Assembly (NCBI GenBank): GCA_963921195.1
Contig: OY992538.1
Coordinates: forward strand, 1,240,001 to 1,304,000
From: Pegoplata infirma
Taxonomy: Eukaryota; Arthropoda; Insecta; Diptera; Anthomyiidae
DNA: 64,000 nucleotides
Direction: 5' to 3'
Both the position numbers and the translations under genes were made by a program. Each line of letters starts with the position of its first letter. The first letter of the stretch is position 1. The notes beneath the pieces were generated by a model, which was not told the origin of the DNA, did not search any database, and was given only the letters and a program-made list of their open reading frames with translations. Below are positions 12,280 through 24,700 of the stretch, in pieces.

Positions 12280-12875
12280 GGTGACAGGACATAATCCCCA
12301 CGGACATTACCCCCATAACGGAAATGGGGATTATGACCGAATTCATTTCGGTCATAATCCCCATAATAGTTGTGGGGACTATGACCGTTTCCAAAACGGT
12401 CACAATCCCAATGGGGATTATGTCCGTTCCTTGTTGGGATTACGACCGAACTTTTTTCGGTCATAACCCCCATTCACATTATGGGGAGTAAGTCCAAAGC
12501 AATTTTGGTCATAATCCCCGTTTTCTGCAGAGAGGGTGGGTTTAATGCATGGAGTTTGTAATCCCTAAGCCCGGCCGAAGGCCGGCTACGCAGAAAAACT
12601 TTAAAATAAAAAAAAAATCATTTAATTATGGGGATTATGACCAACTAGTATAGAAGACATAATCCCCATAATGGGGATTATGGCCATTTGTTACGTGGTC
12701 ATTATCCCCATAAATCTGGGACTTAAGTATGTCCGTTTTTTATTGAGATTATGTCCAAATAATTTTCGGTCATAGTCCCCACTACCATTATGGGGATTAT
12801 GACCGAAATGAATTTGGTCATAATCCCCATATCGGAAATGGGGGTTATGTCCGTGGGGATTATGTCATGTCACCG
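12280..12875. mobile_element. hAT-like palindromic MITE built from GGTCATAATCCCC words, TSD TTTTGTAC
   Basis: Ends GGTGACAGGACATAATCCCC and inverse. TTTTGTAC flanks both sides (12272-12279, 12876-12883). The word GGTCATAATCCCC or its complement recurs more than ten times, often back to back. A GC-rich hairpin, GCCCGGCCGAAGGCCGGC, sits near 12570. Confidence 0.8.
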
Positions 12876-12889
12876 TTTTGTACACTTAT

Positions 12890-13740
12890 TAAAGAACTAA
12901 CAAAAGATAAATCCAATCAGTCCATGTTTGGACTTCAGATCCATTTTTTCGGTCTTGACCGACCAATTGTATTTTTTTTTTTTTGATTTTCTTGATTTTT
13001 TTTCCAAAATTAAGGGGTTTATTCATAATAACTAAAGTGTACTTAAAGTAGGTTTATTTGACAAATATTCATGCAATATCAGTCAAATAATTCTACATTA
13101 CACACCCGTCATCAATCAAATTTAGGTTTAGTGAAAATGGTGACGAAATCTGCTAATGCCATTTCATTCCTCTTTATTTAAACCTTTAAAAACCATTAAT
13201 CCCAGCTGATCCTGTTTTCCAGTTATTGGGAAAATTGTAATTTTCACCTAATACCTTCAATAGGGCTTTTTAAAAAAAATATTTTTTTTAATTTTTTTTA
13301 TTTTACAAGCATAATTTGAAAGTTTATAGGGTAAGGTATTTTTTAGATTTTTTTGAGATTTTTCTGAAAAGTTTTAGAGGTCTCACAAATCGAACCTTGT
13401 CCTAATATCGGGGTTTTCGGCCGTTTTTTTAACTTCGTTCATAAATTCATCAATAACCACAACTTTCTTCTCTATTGTGGTAAGATTTTTAAAGAAAAAT
13501 ATCCAACCTTTATTTTTTTGTGCATAAACTATAAGTTTTGGCAATGCTTCTGCTCATTTGGGTAACATATAATAATTTTTCTTAAATTTTCTATCAATTT
13601 TGTAAATATCGCTTGGTAACTTTCAAAATTTGTATGAAAGTTGTAAAAAGTAATAATAAGTACAGTTTGAAAGATAATGTAATTCTTTAACAATTTAGAA
13701 AAAATAATTTTTGGAGTTGCTCTTCCCGTTCCAGAGTAAT
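12890..13740. other. AT-rich DNA, nothing recognised
   Basis: No convincing ORF, repeat boundary or structural RNA was seen apart from poly-T runs. Confidence 0.4.
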
Positions 13741-13746
13741 ACGGGG

Positions 13747-13872
13747 TTCACACTTGCTGTTTTGAAGTGTTTAAGAGTGAGATGTTTAAAAAGTCTTTGT
13801 TCTGTGTCCATTACGTTTTTATTCTGCTACTGGTGTTTTGTTGAACAACTTATTTAAGGTCGCAAGTGTGAA
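13747..13872. mobile_element. TTCACACTTGC MITE, copy 1
   Basis: About 127-bp element with ends TTCACACTTGC / GCAAGTGTGAA and interior GTGTTTAAGAGTGAGATGTT. Three other copies are at 13961, 33049 and 39824. Confidence 0.8.
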
Positions 13873-13960
13873 TGCCATATAACACAATGTATTTTGTTCA
13901 ATGCAAAATCACATAAGTGATTTTAAAGTCACGCAAGTCCGGATACAGTATAATGTGGCA

Positions 13961-14086
13961 TTCACACTTGCTGTTTTAAAGTGTTCAGGAGTGAGATGTT
14001 TAAAAAAGTCAATGTTCTGTTTACATTCCGTTTTTATTCTGTTACTAGTGTTTTGTTGAAAAACTTGTTTAAGGTCGCAAGTGTGA
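13961..14086. mobile_element. TTCACACTTGC MITE, copy 2, inside a larger inverted repeat
   Basis: Same family as the preceding entry but more diverged. It is enclosed by AAAATCACATAAGTGATTTT..CACGCAAGTC and its inverse (13905-14140), so it looks nested in another small TIR element. Confidence 0.75.
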
Positions 14087-14270
14087 GATCTGATAATGTA
14101 TACAGACTTGCGTGATTTTAAAATCACTATGTGATTTGCTTTATACCTAATTCACACCTGAGGTGAAATCTCGTTCGAAATTCTGCTTAGTTTTTATTAA
14201 AAATAAAAATTCTTTTATTCAACGAAAAATTAAATAATGTTCATTATAGCCCTAAAGCTGAATTCACAAT

Positions 14271-15357
14271 CAGTGTTACCGTTGAGAATTTTTAAAAAGT
14301 CGCACAAAAAGTCGTTTTTTACAAAAAAAGTCGCACAAAAAAGTTGTTTTTCCAAATAAAAGTCGCACATTTTTTTAAGGGTGTAATATTTTGAATAAAT
14401 TGTTGTTTTCGTATAAAAGCTCCCTTAGGGGGTAGAGATAGGGCTTAGGTATGTTTGGACAAAATTTTAGGGTAAAAAATCTCACATTTTTCCTCATTTT
14501 TGGAGACTCCGAGACAGTTGTGAGGTATTTTGTGAATTTTTACACCTACACGCCTAAACAGAAATAAAATGTGAGATCGACCCCCATTAATTTTTCCTCC
14601 CTAGCATTTTTTCCAAATATACCTAAACCCTATCTTATTCCATACAAGAATAACAAAGATAATATTTCTCCTACCTCTAACTGTTCCAAGGGTGCCTCTG
14701 GAGGAGTCAAATGTATGACCCCCAATAGTTTTTCAACCCCAACATTTTTTCAGAACATACTTACACTCTATCTTCAACCTTTAAGGCGGTCCCCAAACAA
14801 TGCTTTTTATTTTTTAAATTTTTTTTTATTATATCCGCTCCAAGGGGGCCTCCTAGAGGGGTAAAAAGTGAGACTGACCCATATTAATTTTTACCCCCCA
14901 ACATTTTTTCTGAACATACCAACAATCTATCTCCATTTCATAAGGGTGTTTCCATGCAATATTTCACGATATTATCTTATAAAATGGGTAAAATGTTATG
15001 GAAAATGTAATTCTGTTTTTTGATTATTTTTTTGATTTGACCATTTTAATGCATTTTAAGAATTCGAATAATTTTAAAATCTAAAATTCAAACATTTACG
15101 TAAAAAAGCCGCGAGCGCAACCTTTAGATATTATTTTTAAAATTCCAAAGTGCCAAAAAAATATTTGAAATATGTGTAATTTTGCAGTTTATATCTTTAA
15201 AAAGAAAAAATATTTCACTTAACAAAAAAAGGGGAAAAAAGTCGCACAAAGTTGGAAAAAGTTGCAAAATTAGACAAGTTTAAAAAAGTCGCACAAAAAG
15301 TCTCAGAGCGTCAAAAAGGTTGCAAATTGCAACTAAAGTCGCACAACGGTAACACTG
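14271..15357. mobile_element. hAT-like element, TSD TTCACAAT
   Basis: Ends CAGTGTTACCGTTG / CAACGGTAACACTG. TTCACAAT flanks it (14263-14270, 15358-15365). AAAGTCGCACAAA words cluster at both ends. The middle (14430-14960) contains about three units related to the arms of the 26.4-28.6 kb palindrome (ACCCCCATTAATTTTT..AACATACC). Confidence 0.88.
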
Positions 15358-15365
15358 TTCACAAT

Positions 15366-15505
15366 GACGGAGTACTCTGTGCCAGAGAGTGGATTTTGTT
15401 CCTTTCTCTTTCGCACTTACATAGTTTTTGTATGATGTCGTCTCTATTTTTAGAGATGGTACTCTGTAGTACAGAGTACTCCGACATTGTGTCGGAGCCT
15501 TAAAT
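15366..15505. mobile_element. GGAGTACTCTG MITE, copy 1, split by the preceding hAT-like element
   Basis: Pairs GGAGTACTCTG with CAGAGTACTCC. Its left border lies before 14263, so the hAT-like element sits inside it. An inverted, uninterrupted relative is at 59085-59232. Confidence 0.7.
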
Positions 15506-15673
15506 GTTTGTGAAAATGTCGTACATATTTAGCAGAGCAGTCCCATATTCACAAATTCTTAATAAAATGAGAACCGTTTTCTACAATTAATTGGGTAAAT
15601 TAAAAAAAAAAAAACTAATGCGGAGTGTAACTCTAATTGAAAATTGTCAGTATTAATTAGGATATTCAACTAA

Positions 15674-17605
15674 TAGGGTTTCTGGTTTAATCGGTTAATC
15701 GAGCAAATAATAGATCGGTGTTGAGATTTAATCGGTTAAATTTGAATTATTCGATTTACCGAATAATATCAATAACATTTAAAATGAAAATAAATCCACG
15801 AATTTTGTGTGCTTTTAAATATTTTGTTTATAAACAAGTATGAAAACTATATTCCGCTATGCCGACTCTTTAATTACGCTTAAAAATGTTAAATCAAGTA
15901 AAGTTTTAAAGACGAAAAGTTTTATATTCAGATATGCTGAAAAGTTTTAAGAATAAAGAAAAGCCCTTTGTTTAAGGGTCCCGAACACAGCGAAAATCTG
16001 CGTTTTTTATAGTATGGTAATTCGAAACCACTTTGGGCGGATTACTCAATGAAAAGTTAGCTGCTAACTGCCGATTTAACGGAGCCTTATATCAAAATTT
16101 GTATGAAAAAGTTAAATTTAACGGAGAGTTATTTTAAAACGCAGCATTGAGTAATCCAGCATTAATATCTCAAGAACCCGACGTGATAGACCAAATCTAA
16201 TGCCAGATTCGTATTCAGCGAATAAAAAGCTTTTAGAAAAGCATAGTAGTGGCAATGTATAAAAAATTTGGACATGGAACCATTTTTCTTTCCAAATATA
16301 TCTTTTTTAGAGTACGACCGAAACCAGTTTTTCGAGGCCGAACCGAACCGAATATTCGTTCAAAAAATCAATATTCGGCCGAAACCGAACCGAATTTTAA
16401 ACTTAGAAACAAAATAATTTCCTGGCTTGAAAAAAATTATTATGATTGTTTTTTATAGAACTTAATGTTTTTAAACCATGGGAATGGTTGTATTTATTAA
16501 AAAAAAATCTTATTTTTGTAAACAGAAAAAAATATTTTACATTTCATAAAGAAGAAATTTTTGAACTATAACAGTTGCATATTTATTGGACAACCTTGTT
16601 ACTTTTTTTCAAGTGAACTGAAAACATTTGGAATGAAACACGAAATTAAAAAATTCAGTGACTTTTTTATATTTTTTTTAATAAGTAAAAAGTTTCGGTT
16701 TCGGCTAATATTCTGCCAAAATTTGGCCGAAACCGAGACCGAAACCGAATATTCGGTCGGACTCTAATCTTTTTAGAACCTCGATTAAATATTTGTTTGA
16801 CGTCGTTTTTACACATTGCTATGGTCATACCAAAATGCCGTATGACCAGAAACTTTGGTATTTTTTTTAGGTCTAACCGTGATTTGAATTAAAACTAAAA
16901 ATTAATACACAAAAAAATAAGAAAAAGTACTAAAAAGAAATTTCGGTTAATCGGTTAATCGACACAAATTTACCGATTTATTTGTTATAGTACGTACATT
17001 CATACTGACCTCGAAATCCCGTTGAAAACTCGTATTTTTAATTTTAACAACTTTGCCGTTCACGAATTTGCGTGTGTTTTGTTATTGTAACAAAAACAAA
17101 ATACATGCAAATTCGTCGCAGACGAATGACGTTCGTGTTACAGAAACTGGGGGTAAGTTTTCATGATTTGATGAACAAAATTTTGCAATTTTAAGCGTTT
17201 AAACAGGCACATTTAATTAATACACGCGTTTTTTACAATAATTGATGGAAAATTATTGCTTCATTGTTATTTTTGTGGAAATTTTTAAATATTTTTATTT
17301 TTTTATTTTTGACACATTCTCTAAACTATTTTCTATTCTTCTTACAGTTGTAAAAAATAGTAAACCATGAAATTTAAAAGGTTTCAATTGTACTTTCGTT
17401 GAAACCTCATTATAAAAAAGTTTGAATTTGTATTGGAAAATACGTATTTCCAAATGATGTTTATCCCGAAACCTCGTTAAAAGGGGTTTCGGCTCCAATC
17501 TCAACGTACTATTATTTGAAAATTGGCCATTTTAAATTATTCGAACAGTTAATCGACCAAAATTATTCGGTTAACCGATTAACGGATAATCGATTGAAGA
17601 CCCTA
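15674..17605. mobile_element. TAGGGT..ACCCTA TIR element rich in TTAATCGGTTAATCG
   Basis: Starts TAGGGTTTCTGGTTTAATCG and ends CGATTGAAGACCCTA, with clustered TTAATCGGTTAATCG words at both ends. A 459-bp hAT-like element (16308-16766) is nested inside. No clear TSD. Confidence 0.65.
16308..16766. mobile_element. hAT-like MITE (TAGAGTNCGACCGAAACC), TSD ATCTTTTT
   Basis: Ends TAGAGTACGACCGAAACC and its inverse ..GGTCGGACTCTA. ATCTTTTT occurs at 16300-16307 and 16767-16774. CGAAACCGAACCGAATATTC words lie subterminally. Same family as 22844-23396. Confidence 0.88.
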
Positions 17606-17609
17606 GTAT

Positions 17610-18034
17610 TAATTCAATTTACATAAGCAGAGCGTATGCTCTAATTGAAACTTTGTTGAAATTTAACCAATTGATAGTAGGAAATTGTTCTTCGTTAAAT
17701 TAGAATGCTACTAGTTCTGAACCAGCGAGAAAAAAAATTGATTAAACTTACAAAATAAAACAAATAGTTAATAAAAAAATATTAGCGCTCAAAATATTGA
17801 AAAATCCTGGAAAACTTTTAAGTGTGGAACTATAAACAATTGTATACAGTGGAGAGGCCACAAATGGCACAAAGGCTTGCAGAACACTTACAAAAGAAAA
17901 TATTTTACCTGTTGATTGTAAAGCAAAAAAAAATGAGATTCTGGAAGCTTGTGATATATATCGCTCATTTACTTGAAGTAACTGTCTATGCCATTATGTA
18001 TAAAAAAAATGTACACGCATCTTTTGAGAAGATA
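17610..18034. other. No gene recognised
   Basis: An 86-codon plus-strand frame (17822-18082) runs into the inverted repeat that begins at 18035 and lacks family resemblance. I treat it as chance. Confidence 0.35.
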
Positions 18035-21000
18035 TTACATATCGTCGGTGCGCCAACCAGAATGTGTTTTTTTTTTTTTTAATTTTTTGAAGGGGCTTCA
18101 AGTCAGCTTTATTTTGACCTTTCGTGGTACTTTAAAATAATATTTCTTTCATAAATATTTAAATAATATCCCGAGTAAAAATTTTTATATGATGCAATAC
18201 ATAATGATATATAACACAATATATATTTATACGCAATTTAATCCGAATAACCCGAATAAAAAAAAGTTATATGACGCAATATTTAATTATGTATGAACAG
18301 ATATGCTTTTATGTAAATCCATATTAATTTTGATCCGAAAATTGGCGGATCGAATATTATACGATTATATCAAATTCTATTATTTTTGATAAAATAATAT
18401 CAAATTTGATTAAGTTTGATCCCAAAAATGGGTCTATCCAATTGTATTAAATCATATCTTATCTTTTAAAATTAGATAAATTTTTATATAATTGGATGAA
18501 ATCTGGTGAAATTTTTTGGAATTTTAAACGTGAAATTAGAAATTATTTTATCTTTTAGGATACATTATCAATTAGAAGAGTTTTTATTGCTCTTCTGAAT
18601 TTTTTCGGGACTTAGCAAATTATTAAAAATTTGTCAATTTTTTTTTTTCTAAAATCATTTTTATAGGTTAAAGAATTCCAAAAAATGTTCGTGTCTTAGA
18701 AAATTTAAAACCATTTTTTCGGAACTTAAAAATTTTTCAAAAAAAAAAATTTTTTTCTAAAAACATTTTCAATGATTTTTTTACTAAAAAAAATTGTCAA
18801 AAAAATTGCCGAAAAAATTCCGAGACTTTGGAAAATTTTCATAAAATTTTTTAGGACATGAAATTTTTTTATTTTTTTTTTTTAATTTTCTGGGACTTAG
18901 AAAATTTTGAAAAACTTTTTCGGGATATAATTATAAATTTTTATCTGCCATATCTAAAAATTCCCGACCTTTTATGTCATATCTAATTTCATATAGATCG
19001 GTATATAAATAGATATGAATATGTATGTTATCATATTAAAAAATAAGGAAAAATACAATGCTATATATAAACTTATATGTCCATATCAAAGTTCATGCAT
19101 AACCATATATAAATATAAATAATTATATAATAGCATATATGATTATATCAGATCTTTTTTACTCGGGAATGGTGGATGTTTTTGCATTAAAAAATATCAA
19201 CTTGTATAAAATATGATTCGATTTCATCCGAGTTTTGACCAGACATTGCCATATTTCATTGGATCTAATTAGATCTAATTGCATAAAAACATAAAAAATC
19301 GTGGTGTGTTTTGGTTTGGGTGAGTTACACCACAGGTCAACGATACATTCATCAAACATATAATTTTCTAAAACAAAAAAATGTTTGGGTACGCTTCGAA
19401 CCAGATAGGTGATATACATAACCCTAACAAGGAAATGTTTAGGAACATTTTAAAAGTTTCTTATACTTTGCTTAAAAAACTTAGAACATTTTTGGTTAAT
19501 TGGAAACATTTATATATGAAACAGAATAAGCTATATAAAATTTTATATTAAATTATACAGAAAAACAGATTTTGTATTGGCCCTAATATTATTTCATATA
19601 TTTATATCAACCGTATACCTTTTAATCCGAATCATGATTAAATTATATATTACAACAAATGACTGCATTTAAAAAAATTAGAAAATACCTCACGGGATGT
19701 ATAATCATATAACCCGAGTAAAAAAGATCTGATATAATCATATATGCTATTATATAATTATTTATATTTATATATGGTTATGCATGAACTTTGATATGGA
19801 CATATAAGTTTTTATATAGCATTGTATTTTTACTTATTTTTTAATATGATAACATACATATTTATATCTATTTGTATACCGATCTATATGAAATAAGATA
19901 TGACATATAAGGTCGGGAATTTTTAGATATGGCAGATAAAAAGATATATGATTTTATTTATAATTATATCCCGAAAAAAATTTTCAATATTTTCTAAGTC
20001 CCGGACAATTAAAAAAAATTAAATAATTTTCAAGTCCTAAAAAATTTTATGAAAATTTTCCAAAGTCCCGGAAACAAAATTTTTTTGGCAATTTTTTTTG
20101 GAGTAAAAAAATCCTTGAAAATGTTTTTAGGAGAAATTTTATTTTTTTGAAAAATTTTTAAGTTCCGAAAAAATGTTTTTAAATTTTCTAAGACAAACAT
20201 TTTTTGGAATTTTTAAATCCCTTTAAAATAATTTTAGAAAAAAAAAAAAAAATGACAAATTTTTAATAATTTTTCCCGAAAAAATTCCGAAGAATGCAAT
20301 AAAAACTCTTCTAATTGATAATGTATCCAATCTGATAAAATAATTTCTAATTTCACGTTTAAAATTCCAAAAAGATTACCAGATTACATCCAGAGCTTCG
20401 AACGAATTAATTCTATTGAGAATTAATTCACCAAAAGTTTAATTCTGTTTTAATAAGTTTTGAATTATCATTCCTTACCAGCATTCAACACGAATTAAGT
20501 CAAAAGCTTAATTCTCAAAGCTTAAATCAAATTGAATTAATTCCCAAGAGAATTAATTCCTTGCAAGCAATCATTCGATTGAATGATCAAAATTTTTCAT
20601 CATTCAAATCTATTACAATTTGAATGATGATTTTTTTATTTCATTCCCTTTGTATTTTCAAAAATGCGTTGCTTGTGTGCATTTTAAGCACCTTCGTGTG
20701 TAAACGATCGGTTGTTGTTTTGTTGACGTCTCGTCTGTTGCTTCCCACACAAGCATAAATGTGTGTGTATGTGTGTTGCGCTTCACTGTTTTAAATTGAA
20801 TGATAAGAAAATTTCACCATTCAATTTGTAGTAGATTGATTTGTTAAGAAAATAGTTCATTCCTTAAGAATGATCATTCTTAAGGAATTAATTCATGAAA
20901 GAATTAATTCAATGATTAGGAAAGTTGAATGATTTTAGGGAATGCCAAATTCTATTTTTTTAATTCGAATTAGGAAATTGAATTAAAGAATTAATTCTTT

Positions 21001-21456
21001 CGAACCTTTGATTACATCTAATTATATAAAAATTTATCTAATTTTAACAGATAAGATATGATGTAATACAATTAGATAGACCCATTTTTGGGATCAAACT
21101 TAATCAAATTTGATATTATTTTATCAAAAATAATAGAATTTGATACAATCGTATAATATTCGATCCGCCAATTTTCGGATCAAAATTAATATGGATTTAC
21201 ATAAAAGCATATCTGTTCATATATAATTAAATATTGCGTCATATAACTTTTTTTTACTCGGGAAGATTTATTATTTTTGTATCAAGTTATATATTGTTAT
21301 ATATGTTTATTTTTACTCGGGATTACAAATTTTCTATTTACATTAATTTGATTTAAAAAAAAACACCGCAAAAGTACCAAATTTAGCTGTTATTAAAGTA
21401 TATTCAGAAAATTTTCAAATACACATAGCGGTTTTGGTTGGCACACCGACGATATG
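18035..21456. mobile_element. Nested inverted-repeat complex with CCCGAGTAAAAA ends
   Basis: Outermost pair ATATCGTCGGTGCGCCAACC / GGTTGGCACACCGACGATAT (18035-18060, 21434-21458). Inside lie ATCCCGAGTAAAA (18168) and TTTTACTCGGGAT (21310). Inside these are two inverted copies of a CCCGAGTAAAA element (about 18257-19167 and 19713-21262, about 0.9-1.0 kb each) around a 545-bp spacer. Confidence 0.75.
20391..21010. mobile_element. hAT-like MITE inside the right palindrome arm, TSD ATTACATC
   Basis: Ends CAGAGCTTCGAACGAATTAA / TTAATTCTTTCGAACCTTTG. ATTACATC at 20383-20390 and 21011-21018. The left arm of the host palindrome has the empty site near 18500 (GGATGAAATC). GAATTAATTC words are frequent inside. 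Confidence 0.88.
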
Positions 21457-21518
21457 TACCGACCTTTTTCAAAGAAATAAGCGATACGTTTTTGTAAAAT
21501 TGTATTAAAAATACGCAC

Positions 21519-21708
21519 CCAATTCATTTGCTGGTACCAAACTGCTTAAAACTGTGCGTAGCATTGGATTGACTATAGATTTCAATACTCCTAATACTAT
21601 GGCCAAATATAACTGCCAATTAATTGCTGCAAACCCCTTCATTAAGCTATTACAAGTGTGAGAGAGTAAACCCACTAAGGCGACATTCAGTAATTTCATT
21701 TTAAAAAC
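21519..21708 (-). CDS. SLC46-like transporter exon 7
   Basis: Encodes VFKMKLLNVALVGLLSHTCN (TM9) and TM10, ending NPMLRTVLSSLVPANELG. The RTVLSSLVP(A/S)xELG segment is a family landmark just before TM11. The donor G|GTGCGT requires at least one more exon, which was not found. Confidence 0.84.
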
Positions 21709-24700
21709 CTTAAAGAGAAGATGTGTTATTTAATTAAATTGCATTTTTTCAAAATCCGATTTGAGGAATAATTCAATACGATTTTGCAATTAAACTGCAT
21801 TTACCAAAATACGATTTGAGGAATAATTCGATACGATTTTTTTTATTGAAGAATGGTCATAAAAAATGGAGACAAAACAAGTAAAAAAGTAAAATTCGGC
21901 TTGAGAGGTACAATTTTAATAAATTTTTACACGGACCGTTAATTTTTGAAATGGAAATAGATTTTGAAAAAAGTTTTAAAACGTCTTATTCTACGTGTAT
22001 ACATACATACCTTTCTAAGTAACCATATACCGACTATATTTCCCAATAAGGGTACGAATATACTAATTGTTTCATAAGTGGTATACTCTCTAACGGTCCA
22101 TTGAAATTTCTCACGTATAAAAAGATAAAAAACACCTACAGAACCTTCTGAAAATTAAAATTTTAAATATTAATACATTAGAGTTAATTTTGAAAATTTT
22201 ATTTGCGGGTATCATCATTTTTTTCTGAAGGATTTAAGGGAGGTAAAAAATGCCGGTATTTTTTTTTTTTTTGAAAAATTTTCAATCCTTGGGGTGGTTT
22301 AATAATATACTCTTTTTGCACTAGAAATAACCATTACAAAAACCCCACGGGGTCGCTCTTACCTAAAACAAATGCGCAAGTTATCAAACTGGCAATAATC
22401 AATAAGAGCACTGAACGAAGTTCAAGTTCCCGAGGTTTGAAGCATGTTCTGTACATCTCTCTAAAATGTTTGATGTCAAATAAATTTTGAGAATTTTGTT
22501 CTTGCTGGTCCCTTGAACTTGCATCTGTTTCCCCGTTTGGCACAATTGGCACTAATCGAGTATTTAAACTTTCGGGGATTGCATATATTATTATTAAAGT
22601 AGCAAGCATTATACAAAATGCGGATATAGAAAATATAAGAGTCGCAGATTTGTAATTTTCATATAAAACACCTGATGCAAAGGAACCGGTCATAAGGCCA
22701 ATATACATAACAGCTTCATAAAATGTCATTCTACAAAAAAAAATAAAATTATATTAAGAATGCACTCAAAAAACACTTAGGTCTAGTAACTCATCAAAAT
22801 ATAATGATTAATACTAATCATTGATTAATTGCATATACATTTGTAGAGTCCGACCGAAACCAGTTTTCGAGGCCGAACCGAACCGAATATTCGGCCAAAA
22901 AATCAATATTCGGCCGAAACCGAACCGAAACTTAAAAACAAAATAATTGCCACCACATGTCGCGTTTTTAAACCATAGGAATGGTTGTATTTATTAAAAA
23001 AAATATTTATTTTATTAAACTTAAAAATAAATCATATTTTTATAAACAAAAAAAAATATTTTACATTTCATTATGAAATTTTTATTTTTTTTTTAACTAT
23101 AACAGTTTTTTATTTATTGGACAATCTTGTTACTTTTTTCAAGTAAACCTAAACAATTGGAATGAAACACGAAATTAAAAAATTCCGCGACTTTTTTATA
23201 TTTTTTTTAATTAGAAAAAGTTTTGGTTTCGGCTAATATTCGGCCAAAATTTAGCCGAATACCGAATAGCGGCCGAAAAAAAAAAGTTTTGGTTTCGGCT
23301 AATATTCGGCCAAAATTTAGCCGAATACCGAATAGCGGCCGAAACCCTATTATTTGGCCGAAACCGAGACCGAAACCGAATATTCGGTCGGCCTCTATAA
23401 ATTTGACGTTTGCAAACATTGATTAGCCCTAATCCTTCACTCAGAAAATTATGTAAGTTACTACATGTTAGTTGTTTTTATATTTTACAGTAGTTAGTTG
23501 TTTTCAACTACAAAGTCAGTTATTTTTGTATGAAAAATATCAAACAACTATTTCTGTTAGTTATTTTAAGTCGTTTTTTTTTGAATAACTAACAAAAAAG
23601 TACTGTAATGTAGTAACAGTTATTTAAATTAGTTAATTTTATTTTTTTTTATCTCTGAAAAATTTTCAAAGTTTTTTCCAAAAAAAAAATTAATTTTAGA
23701 AAAAATTTGGTCTCCAATTTTTTTTTCTGAAAAATTTTTTGAAAAAAAAAATGATATCCCGAGTAAAAAAGATTATATATATTCATATAAAATTATATAA
23801 AGCCATCATATGTAATCATATATAGTTTAATGCGAAAAATGAGTCGATAAAACGATATAAAAACTTATCAAATTTGATCAAATCTGATCAAATTTTATAT
23901 AATTTTAATATAATTTTATATAGTTATATGCGAAAATTGGACCCTTTTTTGTATAAAATTGATGCAATTATATATAATTAAATATATTTATATATAAGAA
24001 AAAAATGTTTTCCCCCAAAACGCAAAAAATTGACAAAAAAAAATTGTTTCCAGGACTTAAAACTTTTCAAAAATATTTTTAGGACTTTGAAAATTAAAAA
24101 AAAAAAAAAACATCTGGACTTAGAAAATTTTTTGTATTTTTTTTTTTCAATTTTGCATCAGTCTAGAATTTTGGGACTTAGAAAATTTTAATTTTTTTTG
24201 GACTTAGAAAAATTTTCAAAAGTTATATTAAATTATATGTAAAGGACTTAGATTTTTTTTTTAATTTTACTCATATAAGATAACATATAATTTAAAAACA
24301 GTTGCATAAAGTTTTATATAAAATTTCTTCAAATATTTTGTTTTATCAAATTATATAAAAAAGAAGACAGAATTTTAATGTTCATATGCAGGGAAACCAA
24401 AAATATGCTCTAAAAAACACGTTTTATGCGTTTAAAAATGCCCTTAAAAACGGAAAATATGCTCTAAAAACAATAAAAATATGCTCTTAAAAAAAATGAT
24501 GTCCCCTTTTTTGTTGTGTTTTTTACAATTTGTTAGAGAATAGACCCTCCAAATACCGTTATGTGTGATAGTAAGAGGGTTAAATATGTTCTACAAAAAT
24601 ATTTTCCTTAATGTTTTCTGCTAAGTTGCTGAATCTAAAGAAAACATAGTTTCATATACCGATATGAAGCAAGAACAGACCAAATGGGAATCAATCGTCA

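Noticed and set aside
12225..12473. Overlapping histidine/asparagine-rich frames on both strands
   Set aside because: They are translations of the GGTCATAATCCCC palindrome and appear on both strands for that reason.
13909..14127. 72-codon minus-strand ORF
   Set aside because: Lies across the TTCACACTTGC MITE and its surrounding inverted repeat, and copies at 33049 and 39824 do not keep the frame.
23207..23426. Frames with FGFGLGF..RPLFGIRLNFGRI duplication
   Set aside because: Produced by the duplicated 60-bp CGGCCGAATATT-type segment of a MITE; not a protein repeat.
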